From the NCBI GenBank assembly GCA_910578085.1, contig CAJTPM010000009.1, positions 1-64,000 on the forward strand: a stretch of DNA of 64,000 nt, given 5' to 3'. The translations under genes were made by a program, and so were the position numbers. Source of the stretch: an uncultured Lachnospiraceae bacterium. GTDB lineage: Bacteria; Bacillota; Clostridia; Lachnospirales; Lachnospiraceae. The notes beneath the pieces were generated by a model. The model searched no databases, was not told the DNA's origin, and worked only from the letters and a program-made list of their open reading frames with translations. Positions 39,466 to 45,414 of the stretch are shown piece by piece; the stretch's first letter is position 1; each line of letters opens with the position of its first letter.

Positions 39466-39490
39466 CATTAAAGGGCTTGTAAATATAACG
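39466..39490 (-). promoter_or_regulatory. Bipartite promoter-like element, copy 9
   Basis: On the gene strand CGT, 17 nt, TAATGAAAGG, -10-like TTTAAT. The spacer contains TTATATTTACAAG, so the AAATATAA word overlaps it. Confidence 0.55.
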
Positions 39491-39532
39491 AAAGCGAAGA
39501 GAAAGTGTAGTCTTATACAGTTCATTTCCTGC

Positions 39533-39643
39533 CCGAGAGTTGCTCGGTCTTAGTTCCTATATGACACCATCTCAGGTGGTGGGACATTCTCCCACGACTC
39601 ATTACTGCTACTTCTTTCTCATAATATGCCGTGTAATTTTCGC
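39533..39643 (-). ncRNA. Candidate noncoding RNA/leader with three hairpins
   Basis: A near copy of the promoter-like element (39620-39643; spacing 16) faces a 120-nt stretch with no gene. It folds into three local hairpins: GTGGGA/TCCCAC (39579-39595), CACC/GGTG (39565-39578) and CCGAG/CTCGG (39533-39547). It precedes the next promoter (39466). It could be a small RNA or a structured leader of the 106-aa gene. No known family recognised. Confidence 0.35.
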
Positions 39644-40002
39644 TAAATATCACGTCTGTCAAAGACCGTTTCCCACCGTTCACGCTTAATAGGTTTCATC
39701 TTTAATGCCCACATAATCTGCCGGACACTCACAGTAGGATATAAACCGTCCGTACAAGTTCCTGCACGTTCGTCAAAATATGCTTTAAACTTTGGATGTA
39801 AATATATCTCAGCAGTAAGCCACTGATCTATTTCACCCCACCAGGTACTTTTCATTTCTTTGTCAAATCGCTGCTGAATCACAGCAAGACCTTTCTCACC
39901 TATCTCAAATAGAGTACAACTATTGTAAACTGGATGATTACAAATATAACTTTTACCGAATTTTGTTCGTGGCATTGTTGGCTTTTCTAAATGATATCTC
40001 AT
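39643..40002 (-). CDS. Conserved phage/mobile-element protein, 119 aa
   Basis: From the ATG after GGAGAATAAG: conserved points CNHPVYNSCTLFEIGEKGLA, a KSTWWGEIDQWLTAEIYLHP block and TVSVRQIMWALKMKPIKRER at the end. A recurrent family in Clostridia phages and ICEs, often in accessory regions; no known function. Soluble. Its stop lies at the edge of the hairpin RNA candidate. Confidence 0.6.
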   Translation of the reverse strand: MRYHLEKPTMPRTKFGKSYICNHPVYNSCTLFEIGEKGLAVIQQRFDKEMKSTWWGEIDQWLTAEIYLHPKFKAYFDERAGTCTDGLYPTVSVRQIMWALKMKPIKRERWETVFDRRDI

Positions 40003-40059
40003 CTTATTCTCCAAAAACGCAAGAGAAAAAGCCCTCGTCAGGACCCCTTCTCTCTAATA

Positions 40060-40371
40060 TTACTCGTCAAATACCGGGCATGATAATTTACAGCTCGGAT
40101 AAGGACCTCCACAAGCTCTACATCCATCAGGTGGTACATTTCCTGCATACATATCGAGCATTTCTTCTGTCCATTCTTCTTCCTCATCATCTTCATACTC
40201 ATAATCCATCACATCTACATTCCAACCGCATGATGGGCAGGTATAAATATCATTTCCACCTCTGGGATGTTCCTTGCGGTCCATAACTGCTCCGCATTTG
40301 TTGCAAATTGCATACCCTTCGTTCAGGTATTCCATTAACTCAATACCTTCCGGTTTAATAATTTGGCTCAT
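40060..40371 (-). CDS. Zinc-ribbon protein with acidic middle and Cys-rich end
   Basis: 103 aa. ICNKCGAVMDR and YTCPSCGWNVD form one zinc ribbon (CxxC, 23 residues, CxxC). An acidic block (YEYEDDEEEEWTEEMLD) follows, and the end CRACGGPYPSCKLSCPVFDE holds four more cysteines. Zinc ribbons of this type bind nucleic acid or RNA polymerase; the acidic block could mimic DNA. Promoter-like element at 40463. Function unknown. Confidence 0.6.
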   Translation of the reverse strand: MSQIIKPEGIELMEYLNEGYAICNKCGAVMDRKEHPRGGNDIYTCPSCGWNVDVMDYEYEDDEEEEWTEEMLDMYAGNVPPDGCRACGGPYPSCKLSCPVFDE

Positions 40372-40462
40372 ATTATTATCTCCTTTCGTAACTTGGAGTG
40401 TACTAAATATCATACACCCTTTTCATAGTTAAGTTAAGAGATTAAAGAGCTCTTTGTATCTC

Positions 40463-40487
40463 CATAAGAGAATATGCAATTTTAGCG
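40463..40487 (-). promoter_or_regulatory. Bipartite promoter-like element, copy 10
   Basis: On the gene strand CGC, 17 nt, TTATGGAGA, -10-like TCTTAT, spacer with TTGCATATT. It precedes the zinc-ribbon gene by about 90 nt. Confidence 0.5.
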
Positions 40488-40545
40488 AAGAAAAACGAAA
40501 AGACGTTGTACATATCACGCCTCTCCGCTTCGGAATTTTAAACTT

Positions 40546-40992
40546 TTATCGTTTAGTCGGCTTAATGAACCGAATCAAGTTCTTTAATGTTTGAACTGTG
40601 AATGTGCCGTCCTTTTCAAGATCGTATCCCATCTGATAAATCTTAGCAAAGAACACCAGCGGTACCACAAGCTCAGCCGCAGCAATACCGATTCTTATAT
40701 ATCGATCCTTCTTCTGTTCTACAAGTTGTTCTTTCCGAGATTGTTCCTCTTTTTCCATTTGTTCCTGATGTTGCTTTTGCTCCTGCTCCATCTGTTCACG
40801 CCTGAAATTATCATCGTCAATCTCTTTGTTGTACTCCATAGCAGCCTTAGAATCATCGATCCTTAACCGATACAGCTTAGCTAAACCCTCTATCGCCTCC
40901 GTATGCTCTTTGCTTCCCACCGTAAGATTGGCTAAATCTCCGAGTTCGGCTTTAATCTGTTCGTCCAACATTGTGATAATGTCTTCGTTCAT
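40546..40992 (-). CDS. Coiled-coil protein with a C-terminal membrane segment, 148 aa
   Basis: MNEDIITMLDEQIKAELGDL opens a helical domain; a Gln/Glu-rich coiled coil (residues 62-95) leads to RYIRIGIAAAELVVPLVFFA (about 97-118), a single membrane or membrane-associated helix, and a basic end. The family is common in Clostridia phages. Promoter-like element at 41028. Possibly a scaffold or partner of the other membrane proteins. Confidence 0.6.
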   Translation of the reverse strand: MNEDIITMLDEQIKAELGDLANLTVGSKEHTEAIEGLAKLYRLRIDDSKAAMEYNKEIDDDNFRREQMEQEQKQHQEQMEKEEQSRKEQLVEQKKDRYIRIGIAAAELVVPLVFFAKIYQMGYDLEKDGTFTVQTLKNLIRFIKPTKR

Positions 40993-41027
40993 TCTTTTTC
41001 TCCTTTCGCTGTTAAGTTTTTAGCTTC

Positions 41028-41052
41028 CATAAAAGGAAGTGTTAGTCATGCG
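41028..41052 (-). promoter_or_regulatory. Bipartite promoter-like element, copy 11
   Basis: On the gene strand CGC, 17 nt, TTATGGAAG, -10-like TTTTAT, spacer with CTAACACTT. It starts inside the last codons of the gene upstream and precedes the 148-aa gene by 36 nt. Confidence 0.55.
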
Positions 41053-41260
41053 AAATATAATTTTTGAGATTTACATTCAACATGACCGATTTTTGGGATG
41101 CGATGAAGTCAATACTCTTGGACGCTTCCAAAAATATAAAGGGGCCGTCCGGATCTGATGTATCAACCCGTAAAGTCCCAACACATTTCCGTTTGAAGAT
41201 TGCGACTGTAATCCCGCATCCAACGAAAAATCCAGCAATGAATACAACAATCACTTGCAT
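41042..41260 (-). CDS. Small membrane protein with extracytoplasmic/cytoplasmic domain, 72 aa
   Basis: From the ATG after AAAGGAGGAACAGT: MQVIVVFIAGFFVGCGITVA is one membrane helix, followed by KRKCVGTLRVDTSDPDGPFI, a conserved signature of small phage/ICE membrane proteins, and beta strands. Holin activity is not indicated (single helix, soluble domain). The gene contains two AAATATAA words (41053, 41132). Confidence 0.55.
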   Translation of the reverse strand: MQVIVVFIAGFFVGCGITVAIFKRKCVGTLRVDTSDPDGPFIFLEASKSIDFIASQKSVMLNVNLKNYISHD

Positions 41261-41332
41261 ACTGTTCCTCCTTTCATAGATTTTTTCAGATACCAAAATA
41301 ACATGTTTTTTAGTCACCCACGTACTGGTTTT

Positions 41333-41346
41333 CTAAGCTAGATTAA
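41333..41346. promoter_or_regulatory. Candidate operator CTAAGCTAGATTAA, site 2
   Basis: Matches CTAA-N-CTAG-N-TTAG at 13 of 14 positions counting N as free. It lies between the small membrane gene and the DUF6353 C-terminal gene. Confidence 0.35.
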
Positions 41347-41356
41347 AAAAAAGAAA

Positions 41357-41375
41357 GAGCCCTTGTTACAGGCTC
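41357..41375 (-). terminator. Intrinsic terminator, TGTAACAAG loop
   Basis: Stem GAGCC/GGCTC with loop TGTAACAAG on the gene strand, followed by TTTCTTTTTTTT. It overlaps the TGA stop of the gene 41374-41709. Confidence 0.7.
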
Positions 41376-41709
41376 AATCTTCAAATCGTTCAGTGATGTC
41401 TCCGTCCACATTAAAGTCTAACCAAATATCTTCTCCATCTTCGTCCTCTTGGATTCCAAAATCGATGTAGTTATCTCCAAGTGCATTCTCCAAATCATAA
41501 AACCACCCTACAAACAATGATAACCTTGTTACTTTGAGTCCCAAGCATTCCTGAATATCTCTCAGAAATACATAACCTCTACACTTTAAAATATCATTGA
41601 AATAGGTTTCCTGTGCTTTTAAATACATCAAATTAAACTCTCGTTCCTTATCCCAATTTGGATTACTTGAATCAAATACTTGTGCGTACATACTTCTTAT
41701 GTTTTCCAT
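41374..41709 (-). CDS. DUF6353-like protein, paralog 5: soluble C-terminal domain only
   Basis: 111 aa. NWDKEREFNLMYLKAQETYF, VGWFYDLENALGDNYIDFGI and the final DFNVDGDITERFED align with the C-terminal domain of paralog 2 (30685), but both membrane segments are missing. It has its own ribosome site (GAAAGGAGAG), promoter-like element (41727) and terminator, so it is a functional-looking free domain, not a random fragment. It may compete with or bridge the membrane-bound paralogs. Confidence 0.6.
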   Translation of the reverse strand: MENIRSMYAQVFDSSNPNWDKEREFNLMYLKAQETYFNDILKCRGYVFLRDIQECLGLKVTRLSLFVGWFYDLENALGDNYIDFGIQEDEDGEDIWLDFNVDGDITERFED

Positions 41710-41726
41710 AAAACTCACTCTCCTTT

Positions 41727-41751
41727 CATTAAAGGAGATGGAATCTCTGCG
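41727..41751 (-). promoter_or_regulatory. Bipartite promoter-like element, copy 12
   Basis: On the gene strand CGC, 17 nt, TAATGAAAGG, -10-like TTTAAT, spacer with TTCCATCTC. It merges into the ribosome site of paralog 5. Confidence 0.5.
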
Positions 41752-41755
41752 AGTC

Positions 41756-42175
41756 CTATTCCCTTTCTTTGCTTAGTAGCCAAAAGAATCGTCTGTACAA
41801 GTCATAGTAAATGTCTTTACAGCACGGAATATTATACCTCACCCGCAATACATCATAAGAACATCCCTCTGTTACTCCATGTAAAATATAACTTGCCAGT
41901 TCTTCGTCCGTATCCTCTGCAACATCCTCTATCATTGCTATTCGTTCTGCTAAATACGCTTTCGTAACAGCACACCTGGCAGTTGGGTCACTCACTACAC
42001 TAAGTTTGGTAAGTATCGGATGGTCATTTGGTCTTTTACTCATTCCATCCAGTGTTCTATAAGCTTTCTTCCATGTAGGATACTGTAAACAAAAATGTTT
42101 CAGCTCATAATAACGGTGACGGTCAATCCAATATTTATTTTTCTCTGATAACTCAGGTCTTATTGTCGTGCTCAT
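41756..42175 (-). CDS. Phage regulator-like protein (RinA/ArpU-like outline)
   Basis: 139 aa from the ATG after AAAGGAGAAAAAGC. YYELKHFCLQYPTWKKAYRT, a middle AYLAERIAMIEDVAEDTDEE, and a C-terminal HTH-like segment (GCSYDVLRVRYNIPCCKDIY) followed by YDLYRRFFWLL. The outline matches small sigma-region-4-like phage activators of late or packaging genes. Binding target unknown; the CGC-N17-TTATG elements would be a natural candidate. Coupled to the Xis-like gene upstream by a 4-bp overlap. Confidence 0.45.
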   Translation of the reverse strand: MSTTIRPELSEKNKYWIDRHRYYELKHFCLQYPTWKKAYRTLDGMSKRPNDHPILTKLSVVSDPTARCAVTKAYLAERIAMIEDVAEDTDEELASYILHGVTEGCSYDVLRVRYNIPCCKDIYYDLYRRFFWLLSKERE

Positions 42176-42420
42176 GCTTTTTCTCCTTTCCAAAGATACC
42201 CGGTTTGTTCGTACAGCAATTTGGGTGAGATATAGAAGTTAATCCGTCCCAGTCTGCTGTTCATCTCTTCAATTTGGGTTATGAGTTGACCATTCCTTGT
42301 GGCTTTTCCAATAGGAAGCCAGCCAGAAATAATGCCAGCCCGTATCCAAGAAGCGTCTTTACCGTATACCTTGGCGGCGACCGCAACCGGTACAGAACCA
42401 GTTTGAAATATGGTGTCCAT
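42172..42420 (-). CDS. Excisionase-like/HTH protein next to integrase
   Basis: 82 aa. VPVAVAAKVYGKDASWIRAG, then SGWLPIGKATRN resembles the winged-helix opening used by Xis/MerR-like DNA binders (helix, turn, W-I/V-R). The end FYISPKLLYEQTGYLWKGEK is conserved in Clostridia phage/ICE proteins beside integrases.  It is the first leftward gene and lies back to back with int, the usual Xis position. Start follows AAAGGAGGGCTGT. Confidence 0.6.
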   Translation of the reverse strand: MDTIFQTGSVPVAVAAKVYGKDASWIRAGIISGWLPIGKATRNGQLITQIEEMNSRLGRINFYISPKLLYEQTGYLWKGEKA

Positions 42421-42520
42421 ACAGCCCTCCTTTAAATTGTTTTCCAAAATCTCACCCCGGGAATTTTTCGGATTTTGTATGTTAAGGCTATCAGAAAAAG
42501 CTGTCACCTGTGTACTGTAT

Positions 42521-42534
42521 TTAATCTAGGTTAG
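42521..42534. promoter_or_regulatory. Candidate operator TTAATCTAGGTTAG, site 3
   Basis: An imperfect palindrome, reverse complement CTAACCTAGATTAA, matching site 1 in 13 of 14 bases. It lies in the divergent control region, between the int promoter and the first leftward gene. Confidence 0.45.
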
Positions 42535-42566
42535 AAAATCGGCAGAATTTAGCAAGAAAATATAGA

Positions 42567-42603
42567 TGTAGGAGTTGACAATTCCTACACTTTTTATTAT
42601 AAT
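42567..42603 (+). promoter_or_regulatory. Consensus integrase promoter with inverted-repeat operator
   Basis: TTGACA (42575-42580), 17 nt, TATAAT (42598-42603): a perfect sigma-A promoter, 28 nt upstream of the int start. The -35 is bracketed by perfect 7-bp arms TGTAGGA (42567-42573) and TCCTACA (42583-42589). A dimeric repressor bound there would block the promoter. Confidence 0.85.
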
Positions 42604-42631
42604 GCTGACTGTGAAAGGAGAGTGATGCACA

Positions 42632-43867
42632 ATGCTAATACAATGCCCTGAGTGCGAATTACAGGTAAGTGACAAAGCAGCATCTTGTCCGCACTGTGGA
42701 TATCCAATACAGCCGGACGTAAAACCGAGGAAACCCCGAAACAAAAATAACAAAAGGAGAAGATTACCAAACGGATTCGGTCAGATCAGTGAAATCAAGA
42801 ACAGAAACCTACGAAATCCCTACCGGGCTATGATTACCGTTGGCAAGACAGCGACTGGTAGACCAATTTGTAAACCACTAAAACCAGAATCCTATTTTCC
42901 TACATACAACGATGCGTATGCAGCCCTCGTAGAATATAACAAAAATCCCTATGACTTGCAGCCGGCTATTACTATGCAGGAACTTTATGATAAGTGGTTT
43001 CCAGAATATGAGAAGACAGTCAAAGATACTCAAGCAGCAAAAGACGCCTGGCTATATTGTTCATCCGTATACACCATGCGGGTTATGGATGTTCGTGCCA
43101 GACATGTAAAAGGCTGTATGGAGGAAGGAGTTGCTGTTGTCAAAGGGAAAGAGCAAACCCCTTCTGCAACGATGAAGAATAAAATCAAGACCTTGTTCAA
43201 CTTAATGTTGGATTATGCTTTGGAATATGAGATTGTAGATCGGAACTATTCTCGAACATTTAAGCTGACCGACGAAGTTGTGAAAGAATGTCATAAAGTG
43301 AAAAAGGAACATATCGCTTTTACAGATGAAGAAATCGAATTACTATGGCAGCATGTGGATGACAAAAAAGGAGTTGATCTATTATTGATTCAATGCTACT
43401 CTGGGTGGCGCCCCCAGGAGCTTGGGTTGATTGAGTTGGAACGTGTAGACTTAGCAAATTGGACATTCCAGGGTGGAATGAAGAGTGACGCCGGTACAGA
43501 AAGAATTGTTCCTATCCATAGCAAAATTCGTCCTTTAGTGGAAAGGAAATATAAAGAAGCTGAAGAACTTGGTAGTAAGTATTTGTTGAATTGGGTTGAC
43601 CCGAACGCTCGGAATAAGAAAAATATAAAATTGACTTACAACCGTTACACGAAAGCTTTTGATTTGATACGAACTGAATTAAATTTGAATCTTGAACATA
43701 GACCCCATGATGGCAGAAAACATTTTGTAACAATGGCAAAGAAATATGAAGTGGATGAGTATGCCATCAAATATATGGTCGGTCACAAAATTGCAGACAT
43801 CACAGAAAAAGTTTATACGCAAAGAGAACTTAATTGGTTAAAAACAGAAATCGAAAAAATAAAATAG
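42632..43867 (+). CDS. int: Tyrosine-family site-specific integrase with N-terminal zinc ribbon
   Basis: 411 aa. An N-terminal zinc ribbon (CPECELQVSDKAASCPHCG) precedes a basic arm-binding region. The core-binding domain follows (about 95-210), then the catalytic domain with R in SGWRPQELG, HDGRKHF (H and R), GHKI (H) and the nucleophile Y in KVYTQREL. It recombines attP with attB and, with Xis, the reverse. Start after AAAGGAGAG. The zinc ribbon fusion is common in Clostridia integrases. It is the only rightward element gene and marks the right boundary. Confidence 0.92.
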   Translation: MLIQCPECELQVSDKAASCPHCGYPIQPDVKPRKPRNKNNKRRRLPNGFGQISEIKNRNLRNPYRAMITVGKTATGRPICKPLKPESYFPTYNDAYAALVEYNKNPYDLQPAITMQELYDKWFPEYEKTVKDTQAAKDAWLYCSSVYTMRVMDVRARHVKGCMEEGVAVVKGKEQTPSATMKNKIKTLFNLMLDYALEYEIVDRNYSRTFKLTDEVVKECHKVKKEHIAFTDEEIELLWQHVDDKKGVDLLLIQCYSGWRPQELGLIELERVDLANWTFQGGMKSDAGTERIVPIHSKIRPLVERKYKEAEELGSKYLLNWVDPNARNKKNIKLTYNRYTKAFDLIRTELNLNLEHRPHDGRKHFVTMAKKYEVDEYAIKYMVGHKIADITEKVYTQRELNWLKTEIEKIK

Positions 43868-44320
43868 AATGTTTGTGATGCTTAATTTATGTGGTATGAT
43901 GAATATGAAAAATCAGGTCTCATTTTATAGGAATAGCGGTATAGGAGTGGTGCAGGAATAAAATAGGAATTACCTACATTTCCATACCCTTTACCACTCT
44001 TAACCACTTTGAGAACACCGTATTTAAGCGGCCTTAGAAGTCGTTAGGTGCGTAGTGAGATTTTATCATAAAAAGTCTTCCAATTATGGTTTTTCAAAAA
44101 AATATATATACGGCCGGTTATTTCAGACCATAACTTCCAATAGACTTTCCACATCAGCTGTGATAGAATTCCTATATTGTAGCTTATCGGAACTTGCAGG
44201 GAAAGTTTTGATAAAAGACATGTTCTTTGTGCCGACAGTCTAATAGCAGGAAGTGCAATTTGATCCCTGAAATGTATTTTACACGGAGGCAGGATTTCAT
44301 CACAGAAACGGAGGAAAATT
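43868..44320. other. Integrase-hflK intergenic region; probable right attachment site
   Basis: 453 bp. Near the element side are GAGTGGT (43945-43951) and its inverse ACCACTC (43993-43999), plus AGGAATTACCTACA, which shares half sites with the int operator and could be an integrase arm site. Further right is A/T-rich sequence and the hflK ribosome site. No tRNA gene is visible. The core att repeat cannot be fixed because the left end of the element is outside the window. Confidence 0.45.
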
Positions 44321-45412
44321 ATGTTTCGGAATAACAGACAGGTAAATGATCCGCTTAAGAGGAAGGAAAGTATAAGTAAAGGATTCGGCGTGTTAAAATG
44401 GATCCTTCTGGTGATCGTTCTTTTCATCCTTGCAAGCGGTTCTTTTTATTCGATTCAGGAGGAGGAACAGGCGGTAGTCTGCACATTCGGTTCCCCCAGA
44501 GCGGTGACCACGCCGGGACTGCACTTCAAGATTCCGCTTATTCAAACTGTGACAAAGGTGAATACGACAATTCAGGGATTGTCCATCGGCTATCAGGGGG
44601 AAGGCGATGGGGTGGACGACGAAGATGCACTGATGATCACGTCGGATTATAATTTTATCTATGTGGATTTTTATGCGGAGTATCGGGTTACCGATCCGGT
44701 AAAGGCGCTTTATGCGTCGCAGGATCCGGAAATGGTATTGAAAAATATAGCCCAGAACTGTATTAGGACGACCATCGGTTCCTACAGTGTGGACAGCGTG
44801 CTGACCACCGGGAAAAATGAGATCCAGTCCAATATCAAGCAGATGATTTTGGATAAGCTGGAGGATTACGATATCGGTATTACCCTTGTAAATATTACGA
44901 TCCAGGATGCAACGCCGCCCACAGCGGAGGTGGAAAATGCCTTTAAAGAGGTGGAGACGGCGAAACAGGGGAAGGAAACGGCATTAAACAATGCCAATAA
45001 ATACCGCAACGAGCAGATTCCTAATGCGGAGGCGGAATCGGACAGGATCTTACAGGAGGCGGAGGCCGATAAGCAGGAGCGCATTAACGAGGCAAACGGT
45101 CAGGCGGCCCGGTTTAACTCTATGTATCAGGAATATATCAAGTTCCCGGAGGTGACCAAAAGGCGTATGTTTTATGAGGCCATGGAGGATATTCTGCCGG
45201 ACATCAAGCTGATCATTCAGGGCAGCGACGGTACGGTGGATACGATGCTTCCGCTGGACAGCTTTGTGACGGAAGACTCTGTGGGCGGCATAACGGAAGG
45301 CGGCAGTGTGCAGGCGGCAGGAGGCGGTGCGGCCGGGCGGCGGAACGCGCAGACGGATGATACGGATGACAGCACGCAGACCGATGAGGACAGCACAGGG
45401 GAGGAGGAATAA
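44321..45412 (+). CDS. hflK: FtsH protease modulator HflK
   Basis: 363 aa. A short cytoplasmic start, one membrane segment (residues 25-45, VLKWILLVIVLFILASGSFY), then the SPFH/band-7 domain (QEEEQAVVCTFG to about residue 220), an Ala/Glu-rich coiled coil and a Gly/Asp/Thr-rich tail. HflK and HflC form a membrane cage that limits FtsH access to membrane substrates. Start after CGGAGGAAAATT. It is cotranscribed with hflC (2-bp gap). FtsH itself is 10 kb away at 55048. Confidence 0.85.
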   Translation: MFRNNRQVNDPLKRKESISKGFGVLKWILLVIVLFILASGSFYSIQEEEQAVVCTFGSPRAVTTPGLHFKIPLIQTVTKVNTTIQGLSIGYQGEGDGVDDEDALMITSDYNFIYVDFYAEYRVTDPVKALYASQDPEMVLKNIAQNCIRTTIGSYSVDSVLTTGKNEIQSNIKQMILDKLEDYDIGITLVNITIQDATPPTAEVENAFKEVETAKQGKETALNNANKYRNEQIPNAEAESDRILQEAEADKQERINEANGQAARFNSMYQEYIKFPEVTKRRMFYEAMEDILPDIKLIIQGSDGTVDTMLPLDSFVTEDSVGGITEGGSVQAAGGGAAGRRNAQTDDTDDSTQTDEDSTGEEE

Positions 45413-45414
45413 GG

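Larger units (their letters stand above)
11270..41891 (+). repeat. Dispersed strand-locked word AAATATAA (with AAATATC variants)
   Basis: By eye, about 33 exact copies lie on the + strand in this span (examples 12428, 15407, 16811, 21593, 23943, 25615, 28570, 30585, 32174, 35882, 38020, 41053), one roughly every 0.9 kb, plus one at 5879. I found one TTATATTT on the same strand (about 38250). In the leftward genes it reads TTATATTT and falls in all three codon phases (for example IIF, DYI, LYF). Function unknown. Confidence 0.7.

Noticed and set aside
11270..41891. AAATATAA as simple antisense -10 promoters (TATAAT)
   Set aside because: Most copies lack a -35 at 16-18 bp and the AAATATC variants break the -10, so ordinary antisense promoters do not explain the set.
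1..43867. Integrative conjugative element instead of phage
   Set aside because: No relaxase, coupling ATPase or type IV secretion gene in view, while a connector, HNH/terminase-like genes and tagged head proteins are present. The unseen left part could still change this.
43868..44320. Exact attachment-site core
   Set aside because: The left junction is outside the window, so no direct repeat can be paired.
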